Below, one piece after another: positions 23,047 through 33,111 of a stretch of 64,000 bases of DNA. Location: NCBI GenBank assembly GCA_018466975.1, contig CM031555.1, forward strand, positions 3,309,048-3,373,047. Reading direction: 5' to 3'. The number at the start of each line of letters is the position of its first letter. Position 1 is the first letter of the stretch. The notes under the pieces are model-generated. The model was not told the origin of the DNA, did not search any database, and saw only the letters and a program-made list of their open reading frames with translations. The DNA comes from Sparassis latifolia. Lineage: Eukaryota; Basidiomycota; Agaricomycetes; Polyporales; Sparassidaceae. Both the position numbers and the translations under genes were made by a program.

Positions 23047-24549
23047 CAGGCTCCTAAAACCATCCGTCGCTATAGTGTTCTCGCTCCTACATCCCAACAT
23101 ATGTTTTAAATGATTAGGTGAAATATGTTTTATGCGACTTACCTGTTTGAGAGACTATTGCCAGAAAAGGATAGCCAAATGAGAGGAGGAGAACACTATA
23201 GGATGGCTGGCCAAACTGGTCGTCCGAGGATACACCGAGCATGCACACCTAGAGTTTCCTGCTGGAAATCTCAAATAAACCCTAGCATAGGTCTTGTTGT
23301 CTGCAATGCGCGTCACTCAAATTCGGTGTTCACGTAGTGTTCATCGTGCGCTCCCCCTCACGCAATGTTGTTGATTCGGGGCATGAGAGCACAGCACGGC
23401 TTAAAATTTTCAATTGATAGACCACCAAGTGTCTAATCCTCACTCTGAGGTCACCCTCAACCTGCGAGCCTCTAAGTTGATGTGTTGCACAGTCACTAGT
23501 ACTTGATTTTTTGCAGCTCCCCTGCACTTACAACCAGAGCATTCCTATTAATTTCTAAGAGAATCACACTGTACTTTGGCTTTACAACATATCTCTACAA
23601 TGCTACACGAGGGGGAGCACTACATGAACACCGAATTTGGGTGGTGCACATTGCAGACAACAAGACCCATGCTAGGGTTTATTCGAGATTTCCAGCAGGA
23701 AACTCTAGGTGTGTGTGCTTGGCATATCCTCAGACTGTTACGCGGCAGCGAAACACGAGCATCAAGTCGAGTTGTCACGAGACAAGGTCTTAGTCTAAGA
23801 CACAAGTCCGTTTAAGAGACACTTCTGGCGATGTCTTCGCACTGAAGGTCGATCAGGGTTCGTTTTATGACTCGCAGTAGCTGTCTGCTACTAACGGTCG
23901 ATCTCAGTCAAAGGCAAGTGAAAAGCTGGTTTAATGGTAACCAGGTCGAGATGGGGATCCAGCTCGACAAGGTCGTCTACTTATACAAAAGGTATCCGCA
24001 GTACTATGCAGTAATGCGAGATCGTTCATTGGCTAGATAAGGTGAAACGATATTTGGGCAAGGTAACAGTGAGGAAGTAATATGTATGAGAAAGCTGAGT
24101 AAGGTCGTGAGAGATAATCAGTACTAATGGGGAATACGAGTCGTGTATCAGAATGAGGTAAAGATGAGGCGTACATGCACGTCTTGCATGCGCGATAAGA
24201 AGAAGGTCTGGAGTTGGATCTGGTGTAACCCTAGACTAGGGGTTCTGGACATCTGAGTAAAGAATCGGAGGTTGCGCTCCGATGAGTCACGTGTTGGATC
24301 ACATGGTCTGGTAACGTAAAGGGAACAAGGAAAAGAAAAAGAAAAGACGCGCCACAAGTGAGAAGCGTTGTAACACAGACGACCAGTTTGGCCAGCCGTC
24401 CTATAGTGTTCTCCTCCTCTCATTCAGCTATCCTTTTCTGGCAATAGTCTCAGGTAAGTCACATAAAACATACATCACATGATCATTTAAAACATATGTT
24501 GGGATGTAGGAGCGAGAATGCTATAGCGATGGATGGTTTTAGGAGCCTG
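23047..24549. mobile_element. Foldback element with 9-bp TSD (Mutator-like)
   Basis: The termini CAGGCTCCTAAAACC and GGTTTTAGGAGCCTG are inverted, and each is followed inward by long arms (about 23047-23370 and 23590-24549) related as inverted copies. The flanking 9-bp direct repeat GTTTACTGT occurs at 23038-23046 and 24550-24558; a 9-bp duplication is typical of Mutator-like elements. The right arm is interrupted by a 640-bp solo LTR (23736-24375); without it the element is about 860 bp. No transposase frame is present. A partial copy with the same terminus lies at 27470-27735. Confidence 0.78.
23736..24375. mobile_element. Solo LTR, copy A (640 bp)
   Basis: It begins TGTTACGCGG and ends CGTTGTAACA (TG...CA ends) and is flanked by the 5-bp duplication CAGAC at 23731-23735 and 24376-24380. 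No internal retroelement region is present, so this is a solo LTR left by recombination. It is about 98% identical to copy B at 38419-39059. The superfamily cannot be decided from an LTR alone. Confidence 0.88.
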
Positions 24550-24559
24550 GTTTACTGTA

Positions 24560-25073
24560 TGTTCTGGTAGCTGAATGAGTGCACATCAGCGAGACATTCC
24601 TTGGCACTATTTTGGCACACCAAAATCCTTGCATGATCCCTGCCATCGGGAAAAATCCTTGGAATGGATGACCAATTTGCTAGCTCTTGCCTCATCTAGA
24701 TATACACGTGATATTAACCGGTCCACCATCACCAATGAGTCACTCTGGCATTTACTGTAAATGGATACTACTCCCACAGGTAAACTGGAATACCACTTTT
24801 CAGACCTGTTTCACTTCGTGGCCAGGAATATAATGTATTTATAATATTATCTGGTCCCAGACTATTTATTCGTCGACACCCTAACAGTCATCGTCTGGGT
24901 CGAACAATTTAGCAGAGGGAACAACCAATTCTTCTTTGCATTCTACGATGACTACTATGATCTGGAGGTAGGCCAACACAACATCTAATACTGCCATACA
25001 TTCTTACAATACCATCGAAAGGAAACCGCAATATTTCTAGTCCCGCACAAAGACTGAGCCACGAAAAAAGGTG
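24560..25073. other. Intergenic, no gene recognised
   Basis: No supported gene between the foldback element and the next MITE. Confidence 0.35.
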
Positions 25074-25288
25074 CATCAGGAAAACCCAACTTTTACTTAA
25101 AGGTGTTCTTATGTGACTTAAATGCACTTATGGGCCTTAAATAAGGTAAAAAAGGACAAAAAGTCCATAAGTCATATTTCCTTAGAGACTTAAAAGTCAA
25201 CTTTTGGGAACTTATGGGCCTTAAATAAGGCAAAAAAGGACAAAAAGTCGGAATAAGTCCCATAAGTAAAAGTTGGGTTTTCCTGATG
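25074..25288. mobile_element. 215-bp MITE with 26-bp TIRs
   Basis: The ends are inverted copies of a 26-bp sequence beginning CATCAGGAAAACCCAACTTT. The interior holds two direct copies of a block containing CTTATGGGCCTTAAATAAGG (25128-25166 and 25210-25248). It has no coding capacity. A TSD longer than 2 bp could not be identified, so the superfamily is open. Confidence 0.75.
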
Positions 25289-25633
25289 TGGAAGATGTAA
25301 GAAGCATCATATGATGTAGTACTTCACTGTAATATTTGCGATCCCAACTATGTATTCTACCAATAAATCGAGAACATCCACATATTGCAGCCACACCGTC
25401 AACAAATCACAACCCAACACACGCGTACACTCAAGGAACAAATCACAACTCTCAGAGGTAGGGGGGGTCTCACATACTGCTGCAGAATTCCAGGGGTGGA
25501 AGAACCTCTCTGCGCTCGGTAAATCATATTTTTAACTTAATTATAATTATAATAAATTATAATAATAATCTTGCGGAGCACTAGTGGCTAGAGAAGAGGT
25601 GTGCGCGTCGAGCTTGTCGAGCTCGCGACATAC

Positions 25634-27415
25634 CTACTGGATGACTTCGTAGAGGAAGCAGCCGGGGAACTTGGCCTTGACCTGCTCCTCGACCCACCAG
25701 TAAGGGGTGAGGTACGTGGTGTCGGTTTCGTCAGCGGGGCCTGAGCCGCCAGTGAGGATTCTGACGATGCGACCCCCCCTGTCGAGGACGACCGAACCCG
25801 AGTCGCCAGCATCGGAAAACTTGTCGTGTGTCTTGTCGTAGGGTAAGACAGCAATTTCAAGAGACTTGTGACTGATACCGTAGTCCTCGTAAACGTGCAA
25901 AAAGGACTCGAGGCCGTTGACGCGACCGACGGTGGTCCCCGTGGCCAACCCATTTTTCACGACAAGCAGGCACTTCTCGCCATGGATGTCGAGTTGTTGA
26001 GGGTTGCGCATCTCGGCATCCCCGACGAAGTCGTAGGCCTGGAGGAGACCATCCTCGGGGTAACTGTAGTTCTTTCGATCCTGGGGCTGAGGGAACATCA
26101 TGTTTCCATACTCAGAGATCGAGAGGTTACCACCTGTGGAGGAAATAAAAGTAATAGTCAGCTAAAGCTGAAGACAAGAAGACAGTAGAAGGAAAACGCG
26201 ACGAGAGATGAAAAGGACGGGAGATGGAGACAAAGATATGGAAAAAGATGTACCGACCCAAAGCTTATTGCCTTTGAACGTCGTCCAATCGATCTTATCA
26301 TTATAAAGCTCGATAAGAGCCCAGTCTTTGGTGAATTTGTAGGGCTCGACGGAGACCTCGATCTTCTCCGAGTGAAGGACGAAGCCAATCGTGCGCTGGT
26401 CAAGCGTGGTGTACTTCTCGATGACCTCACTGTGGATCGCTTCACTCTGCCGTTCTGGATCGTCCGAGCGAAGGACATTGTTCCATCGATTTTCTCCTCG
26501 ACGGGTCCCCAAGCCTGCGAAGGACATTGTTCCAGGCGCCGATAGACCGGAGGCAGTCGCCGATAGTGGCCATCATGGTACCGAGCGTGACAATTTCCTC
26601 ACGATGCTGACTATCCTTATGGGGTCATGCCTGTGTTGTGGTAGACAGGAGGAGGACGAGCGACGTGAGCGCAGGTTAGGACCATGACACGGTCGTCGTC
26701 TTTAGAAAGGCGGAAGTAGAGAGCGGCGGTCCCTTCGTAGTATGGGTACTTGCGGCGCGATTGACCGAGGTGAGGTGAACAGCTTGTGCGATCGAGAGAC
26801 CGAGAGTGAGGGTGAACGAGAGGAGCTTGTGCAGGTCGGGGACTCGATAAATGCCACCTCGACGATCGGTGAGGATGGTTGACAGCGAGAGCAGAGCTTT
26901 GGGCGGTAAAGCGAGTCACTACCGACGCTCGATAAGATGCAAAAGGCTTGGACCTCGATGCCTAGGCGGGATTGAGCGCCCACATTATGCATCGGTGAGA
27001 TGCACATGCCAATAGAAACCCAAGTAGGCTTGATGACAGCTGCAGCAGCAGCAACAGCGTCCTCGTAGAGGAGGGAACCGGAATTCACACCGACGCATGT
27101 GATAAGAGGGCAAAAAGGCTTGGACTCCCCAGCATTGGCCTAGGCGAGGGGATTGACGAACGTCCACATTATGCCAATGGATTCGAGCTCATCGCAGATG
27201 CACATGCCAATAGAAACCCAAGTAGGCTGAATAGCGTGACCGTGAACCGGGCGAGGCTCACGGACGATGCACTGGGCCAGAGGTCCCTTGCGTATGGGCC
27301 AGTCAGGGCCAGACTTGTAGACGCAGGGAGTACCAGAATCATAGAAGTCGCTATAGGCGTTTGGGTACTTCTCGGTGAGGCGGGTCGCCTTGGAGACGAC
27401 GTCGTCCCCAGCCAT
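25634..27415 (-). pseudogene. PA-clan serine peptidase-like protein, degraded
   Basis: Belongs to an Agaricomycete family of chymotrypsin-fold proteins, usually of unknown substrate. From the 5' side: MAGDDVVSKATRLTEKYPNA at 27415, PTWVSIGMCICDELES and WTFVNPLA; then EVAFIES, EGTAALYFRLS and LTCAHVARPP (candidate catalytic His), KFTKDWALIELYN (candidate Asp), and GDSGSVVLDRGG (nucleophile Ser). It ends GCFLYEVIQ at 25634. The 3' exons are clean, but the frame slips at least twice between about 26900 and 26740, and a roughly 100-bp block around 27113-27232 is repeated at 26941-27040. I therefore read it as broken despite the complete triad. Confidence 0.65.
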
Positions 27416-27469
27416 ATTCTCGATATCAGAAAGCGATAGTTTGCTGAAAGAGAAGGGAGTGGGAGAGAC

Positions 27470-27735
27470 CAGGCTCCTAAAACCAGTGTTCTTGCTCCTT
27501 TATCCTACATTCATTTAGGAGATCATGTGATAAATGTTTTATGAGACTTACCTGATTGAGCGAAAATTGCTGTAAAAGGATAGCCGAACAAGAGGAGAAC
27601 GCTATAGGATGGCTGGCCAAACTGGTCATCCGAGGATACGCCGAGCGTGCATACACAGCATTTCTCGCGAAATCTCGAATAAACCCTAGCATAGGTCTTG
27701 TTTTCTGTGACGCCCAAATTCGGTGTTCTGTCAGA
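27470..27735. repeat. Truncated copy of the foldback element arm
   Basis: It starts with the same terminus CAGGCTCCTAAAACC as the element at 23047 and follows its left arm through the block reading TAAACCCTAGCATAGGTCTT to about TTCGGTGTTC. The opposite arm is missing. It separates the peptidase remnant from the X1/C2 region. Confidence 0.75.
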
Positions 27736-28022
27736 GGTATGTCCAGTGCCACCGACGTTCCTCATCTGCCTGTAGTATCAACTGTTGAAGCTACTGGCTG
27801 GCCTGTCGATGCGGGAGAAAGTACGGTCAGACTCGGAGTAGAATGGGAAGAGAGGCAATTACATTATTGTCAGATTTATTCAAAAATTTCGAAAGTTCCA
27901 CAGCGCGGATATAGAAACTTCATTTTGTTCACCGGCACTGCTGTTATTCAGACATGAAAAAATACTGGAAGTGCCGAATCAACGCGATGCAATCAAGCAT
28001 TCCGGGTGACACTCAACTTTTA

Positions 28023-28586
28023 CTACTCCTCTTTGTCGCCTTCCTCTTTCTTTACTCCATCCTCGTTGTCTCCCTTCTCCACTGCCTTGTCTCCATCCGT
28101 CTTGTCTCCGTTCTCTACTTCTCCGTTCCCATGCACGTTCTTTCCGGCTCCATCATTCTCAGGCGGCCTGCCCATCTCAGGCCAGAGGGTGTAGTTTTGG
28201 GGATTCTTGTACACCACGGGGTACTGAAAGAACGGATCAACAACAGTCACCCAGCGCAAGTCGTCGTCCTTAAATCTGGTCTCCTCTAACACCCGCCGCT
28301 TGATTTTGTGGTCAACATCTCGCTCCATGAAGCACTTCCAGTGCACCACCATCGCAGTGGGATCCTGGTAGTATCTCATCGTCAGAATAATGACTGGCTG
28401 CTTGCTTCCGTGAGGATAGTCAGTCGGAATGGGAGTCATGTCCTCAATTTGCCTCTCTTTGAACCAATCATCTAGTGCTCCGGAAAGCTCGTAAGGCTCG
28501 AGATTCTTGCAGTCGCGCCTGCCTAGCTCCAACCACATTCGAACTTGGTCGAAAGTCAGCACCCAGCCAGCAATTCTGAGGACCAT
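28023..28586 (-). CDS. Family X protein, copy X1 (unknown function)
   Basis: About 187 residues. The start at 28586 was chosen because MVLRIAGWVLT is conserved at the start of all three copies. Conserved segments: YELSGALDDWFKERQIEDM, DYPHGSKQPVIILTMRYYQD, FKDDDLRWVTVVDPFFQY, LWPEMGRPPEN. The last about 35 residues are a low-complexity Glu/Lys/Asp/Gly tail. No membrane segment, signal peptide or catalytic motif is visible, and I do not recognise the family beyond seeing it as a basidiomycete hypothetical. Its promoter is interrupted by a 389-bp TIR element (28741-29129). It forms part of an alternating X/C2 array. Confidence 0.7.
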   Translation of the reverse strand: MVLRIAGWVLTFDQVRMWLELGRRDCKNLEPYELSGALDDWFKERQIEDMTPIPTDYPHGSKQPVIILTMRYYQDPTAMVVHWKCFMERDVDHKIKRRVLEETRFKDDDLRWVTVVDPFFQYPVVYKNPQNYTLWPEMGRPPENDGAGKNVHGNGEVENGDKTDGDKAVEKGDNEDGVKKEEGDKEE

Positions 28587-28740
28587 GATGGCAGTGCTGA
28601 AAATTCCAATCAGCCTGGGAATTCGAAGAAGCAAAGATGGTACGGGTAGTACTCACCTTCATCAATGATGAGTGAAACAATGAGCAGTTAGAGATGATGC
28701 TGGTGATCTGAGACCGGTAACTGAAGGTGTAGGGACCAGT

Positions 28741-29129
28741 GTACTGTACATTTTCGACCAACCCGGCGGAGGGTGTGACCTGAGACCTCGAGGACCCAAA
28801 CCGGCCAACCGGCTGGACTGGGTGTGACCGGGGACAGGATGGAATGTAGCGGCAAGGCGGCGGGGCAGGGGCATCGGAGGGGCCGGCGTACAGTGGGTGT
28901 AGCTGCCGGACGGTCCACGGAGCATAGCCAGTGGTGACTGGAAAGTGGAGGTGTGTAATTAACAAGGACCATGCAATTTTGGCGCCGCAGGCCAGCAAAA
29001 AATGCCTCTTTTCCATTGGTTTGGGGTCGGCGAGACTCGTTGTGACCTGTGACACTTGTCCGAAATCCGGCAGGCCATTGGCCTTGTGACCTGTGACCCG
29101 CTGGGTTGGTCGAAAATGTACAGTACTGT
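28741..29129. mobile_element. TIR element inserted in the X1 promoter
   Basis: The ends are inverted copies of GTACTGTACATTTTCGACCA (left at 28741, right ending 29126). CAGT flanks both sides (28737-28740 and 29130-29133). The corresponding place upstream of X2 (near 30600) reads ACCAGTAC without the insert, i.e. an empty site. The interior has no coding capacity. A 4-bp TSD is therefore likely. Confidence 0.75.
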
Positions 29130-29146
29130 CAGTACATCGCCGTGGG

Positions 29147-29206
29147 CACGTGGTTGTCGTTCAACTCTATCCTTCTATATCGGGAAAGGGACCTTCCCTT
29201 TCCATC
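29147..29206 (-). promoter_or_regulatory. Conserved family-X promoter block, copy X1
   Basis: CACGTG (29147-29152) is followed 24 bp on by CTATATCGGGAAAGGGACC and CTTCCCTTTCC (29176-29206). The TATA-like core and the GGGAA/TTCCC dyad recur upstream of X2 and X3, and CACGTG recurs at X3. Here the TIR element has pushed the block about 590 bp away from the X1 start. Promoter function is inferred from conservation. Confidence 0.5.
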
Positions 29207-29529
29207 CGGGCCAACCTGCTTTCCTATAACCCTTGAGATTCACTAGCACTTCAAAACATGTTCTTATGTCTCTTATGAATTCTATGTTCGAGGTGTTTTA
29301 CAGTTGCTAGTAGCTAAGCGAAGAGCAATAAACCAGCTACATAGGACCTCAAGAGAACGTCTGCACTTGGGTAGGTCAGGTGCCATAGGTGACCTCAAAT
29401 TTTCCCGTACTCTTTCTCGACTCTCTAGCTCCACGCCATTGTGTTCTATGGCGCTGCTCTCAAACGGAGAAATCCAAACCAAGATCTCGGGTTTCCTACC
29501 GGTATATAAACATGCGACACAATATACAA

Positions 29530-29690
29530 ATACACAACGAATTGTGCATGTACTCCCCCGAAGGGATCCGAAACCTCCTCCTCCTCGTCGTACAGCTGTT
29601 CGACTTCAATTTTCTCAGCTTTACTGCTACATGCACATCGCACGGAGGCATGTCGAGCATACGTCTAGTCTGACATTTCTCATCTGCTGA
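29530..29690 (+). pseudogene. C2-domain gene fragment (C-terminal part)
   Basis: The frame reads MYSPEG...LLLVVQLFDFNF, matching the intact C2-domain gene at 47018-48598 (TYSPDGSLLPVVAQLFEFNF). Only about 40 codons are recognisable. It lies between X1 and X2, on the opposite strand to both, just as the C2 sequences near X3 do. Confidence 0.6.
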
Positions 29691-30036
29691 TGCTAGTATT
29701 AGCTCTAGAATCCACTGGGTTGGCCTGTCGATGTGAAGAAAGCAAGGTGAGTATCGTCATACTAGTAATGCTGGAACTGAGAAAATTGCATTATTTTTCA
29801 CCTGAGTCATTGAATCACCACAGCTATGCAGCGCCTGATGGAAACTTCTGCTTGTTCCCGACACTGCTGTCATTCTCACATTCAGACACAAAGGAATACC
29901 GGAAGTACGGGGTCAACGTGATACACTGAAGCATTCTGGGTGATGTCTACCATTTCTCCTTGTCTCCCGCTTCCTCTTTCTTGTCTTCATCCCCTTGTCT
30001 CCCTTCTCCACTTCCTTGTCTCCATCTGCCTTCTTC

Positions 30037-30483
30037 TCAGCGCCATCGATGATTCTCAGGCGGCCTGCCCATCTCAGGCCAGAGGGCATAGTTTCGAGGA
30101 CTCTTGTACACCACAGGGTACTGAAAGAACGGATCGACAACAGTGACCCAGCGCAAGTCGTCGTCCTTAAATCTGGTCTCCTCCAACACTCGCCTCTTGA
30201 TTTCCCGGTCAACATCTCGCTCCATGAAGCGCGTCCAGTGCGCCACCGTCGCAGCGGGATCTTGGTAGTATCTCGTTGTCAGAATGATGACTGGCTGCTT
30301 GCTTCCGTGAGGATAGTCAGTCAGAATAGGAACCATGTCGTCAATTTGCCTCTCCTTGATCCAATCCTTTAGTGCTCCGGAAAGCTCATAAAGCTCGAGG
30401 TTCTTGGTGTTCTGCCCGCCCAGCTCCAACCACGTTCGAACCTGGTTGTGAGTCAGCACCCAGCCAGCAATTCTGAGGACCAT
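30037..30483 (-). CDS. Family X protein, copy X2 (unknown function)
   Basis: 148 residues, beginning MVLRIAGWVLTHNQVRTWLE and keeping the family blocks YELSGALKDWIKERQ, DYPHGSKQPVIILTTRYYQD and FKDDDLRWVTVVDPFFQY, with end LWPEMGRPPEN. It stops soon after that block. Compared with X1 the acidic tail is lost in this frame but can still be read in another frame down to about 29950, so a small indel shortened it. The promoter block at 30646-30675 is about 165 bp upstream. This and X1 look the most intact copies. Confidence 0.65.
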   Translation of the reverse strand: MVLRIAGWVLTHNQVRTWLELGGQNTKNLELYELSGALKDWIKERQIDDMVPILTDYPHGSKQPVIILTTRYYQDPAATVAHWTRFMERDVDREIKRRVLEETRFKDDDLRWVTVVDPFFQYPVVYKSPRNYALWPEMGRPPENHRWR

Positions 30484-30645
30484 GATAACTGTGTTGGAAA
30501 TTCACGTCAGCTTTGGAAGATTGTACGGCGGAAACAATCAGCAGTTAGAGATGATGCTAGTCGACTGACGCTGGTAACTGAATGAGGTGGGAACCAGTAC
30601 GCCGTTGGGAGTAGTACAGGTTGTCGTTAAACTGTCTCACTCCTT

Positions 30646-30675
30646 CTATATCGGGAAGGGCACCTTCCTTTTTCA
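30646..30675 (-). promoter_or_regulatory. Conserved family-X promoter block, copy X2
   Basis: CTATATCGGGAAGGGCACCT followed by TCCTTTTTC matches the blocks at X1 and X3, about 165 bp upstream of the X2 start. The CACGTG seen at X1 and X3 is not conserved here. Confidence 0.5.
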
Positions 30676-30679
30676 TTCG

Positions 30680-31815
30680 AGTCTAGTTTAGTCTCCCGAG
30701 GGCAGATGGTAGACACTCTGCTTCAACCTCGTACCTCGGATATCCATGTCTGATGTCTGCTTTCTATTACGGGCTCTTACTAGGAGGTCTTGATTGCCGA
30801 ACTGGCACATCACGTGCTGTCACAACGCGTCTGTAAATTGCGCCGAACGCGTCGCATTTTGAGCGCAAAAAGCACCCATTGTCCTGTGCTGCATGTGTAT
30901 ACAATACTTTCCAACGGGTATATTAATTGAGATTGATTTGGGAGACTTTGCAGTCTTATCTGCTTTGTACTGGTCCAAGAGGGCATTACATGTTTGAATC
31001 TCGTAGGAATCCCTCTATTCTCTGTGCTCCGCGCCCAAGCAAAATTCACCATTCCATCACCCATCCATTGTAGCACCTCATCTCACCTGCGATGTGCCCA
31101 AACCAGGGTGGAGAGGATCTTCAGGAAGACTTTCGTGAATTTCGGCGGATTTACAACGCCACCTGCATCACGTGGTATCACAAAGGTTTAAGATTCCGCA
31201 TTAGAAAGAACTACCAAACTTTAGGCTCCGCCTAAAATGTCCGACCTCTCGACAAGGAGGTGCGTTAGAAAGCAGACTAGTCTAGTTCACCGCCGACCTT
31301 CAAACATTCACTACACGGTCAAAACAGTAAAGCACTGGAAAATCATTAGACGAAAAGGGTAGAAAAGACAGAAATACGTACCGAAATACAGCCCTCGTGT
31401 GACACCGCTTCAGGAATTTTGACAAGGCCTGATATTGGACCAGATTTGAGTCGTCCAAATGGCCCCAAATTTCCAAGGCTGTTCTGGGGCTTTGAACGGG
31501 TCGATTCCTGAGCTGCGAGAGGGTGGCTGCAGCATTTGTGTTCAGCCTGGTATTGGTGCTTCAACGCTGCACAGGCTGGACCCTGGTCATGAGGCACTGA
31601 TCCAGTGCCTATGCAACGCCTGTTCGGCCCTTACCTCAGCCCATCTCTGGGCCGTACAGATTTCTCGCGTAAGACTTAGAGCACATCGTACATCATTCGG
31701 ATAAGTAGCAGACAGCTCATATGCAAATTGAAGGTTACATACGGTATCGCACATACGGATTGAACATTGTAATGAATCGTAAATGTACAACAAGCAAGTC
31801 ATAGTACTCATACAT
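30680..31815. other. No gene recognised; left flank of the transposon nest
   Basis: If the X/C2 alternation held here, a C2 gene would be expected starting in this stretch, but nothing C2-like is readable. A 22-bp sequence at 31339-31360 (AAAATCATTAGACGAAAAGG and two more bases) recurs in the same orientation with one change at 45274-45295, on the other side of the transposon nest. Confidence 0.4.
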
Positions 31816-32274
31816 CTAGTCTGACGCATGCAGTACAATGAGGGGACCGGGGAAGTACAACGACACTAGTTGCTGGAACTCGCACCATAATTCTGTGCAG
31901 ATATTGTCATAGGAGGTCTTACGCTCACGCCCATCGGCCAACTCAGGCTGATCCCGATATTGATTGTCCCGCTGCATCCACTTCTCGATAAACGGCCCCT
32001 CCAATGTGATCCTGGTATTCCACACTGGCCATTCACCTCTGGGGAAGTCAGGATAGGCAGAGATGAATGCCATCCAGAACGTGTCGCACCCCCATGCCCA
32101 ATCGGGACACCGCACATTGACAACCTCCGTTAAGAGCCAGTCCTCTATGTTGGTGGCGAGTGCTGCCCAATTGCTCCGGTCGGAAGAGTTGAAAGTTGAA
32201 GGGAGGGGAAGGAATGTTAGAGAGGTCTCGGAATGTCGCTCTACCAAATGCAACGTTAAATTATGAATAGACAA
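31816..32274 (-). CDS. Uncharacterised 152-residue open frame
   Basis: An uninterrupted frame with plausible protein composition (e.g. CPDWAWGCDTFWMAFISAYP, LYFPGPLIVLH). No family, signal or membrane segment is recognised. It lies just outside the Plavaka-like coding region and could be element cargo, a host gene or chance. Confidence 0.3.
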   Translation of the reverse strand: MSIHNLTLHLVERHSETSLTFLPLPSTFNSSDRSNWAALATNIEDWLLTEVVNVRCPDWAWGCDTFWMAFISAYPDFPRGEWPVWNTRITLEGPFIEKWMQRDNQYRDQPELADGRERKTSYDNICTELWCEFQQLVSLYFPGPLIVLHASD

Positions 32275-33111
32275 TGCAAACCCAAGCTCATCGAGATGAC
32301 ATTGGTGGATGATTCAGTGAGAGACCAAGAAGGAAGAGCTCGCAGAATGGGAGAGGTGAAGTGTGCATATTCCTGCGGGAGAGAGATTGAGATCTGTAGG
32401 GGCTGTTATGCAGTGAGTATGGCAATACACCGAGCGGCGGCATTACTCACAATATTCCCCCATAAGATGCTCGGAGGAACTGCACCGCGAAAGGAAACTG
32501 AGACCAAGAAAGGTTGGGGTGCGCTGCTTGCTGAGGAGCTTTGCAGGGGGTCGGGATATACAATGGAGGTGGTGACACTGACACTGTCCATCATGGTGGA
32601 AAGAAAGTGCAGACTGATCATGTGAGAAACGCGCTCGGGACTTGTGCGTCTGACGCGTGAATGCGACTCAAAGTGCCTTCGCACACGTTTATTAAGAATG
32701 ATGAAGCAACCTAAGCCCCAAAATTTGAATGCAAAAGGTATTACTACTCATGGCTCCTTCTTTTGTGTCTTATAAGTTTGTACTTCAGAATTTCACGAGG
32801 TCAGCGAAGATCACATTGCGTGCCTCGTATGTCCTCCAAAAGGCGGTTTACACGGAGTGTTTGGAACAATGAGAAGATGTCATGTAGCGCAGCATGCCTC
32901 CACTGAAAAGCATATCCGGCATGTTACTCACCACATGGAAGACAGCTTCAAACCTTTTGCATCGCAGTCTTCCCGGTGTTCAACTTCTCCCCCTCCTGCC
33001 AGTCCGTAACACGCCCCGGATCATATTGACGAGAGCGAGATTCTCAGTTCTCTCGATGCTGGGATCGACGCAAGTACCCCGCCGGCACATGAAGCCGTTC
33101 TCGACTCTGAT

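Noticed and set aside
24148..24423. 91-codon minus-strand frame, also present at 38832-39164
   Set aside because: It lies within the solo LTRs and is duplicated because the LTR is; no protein similarity.
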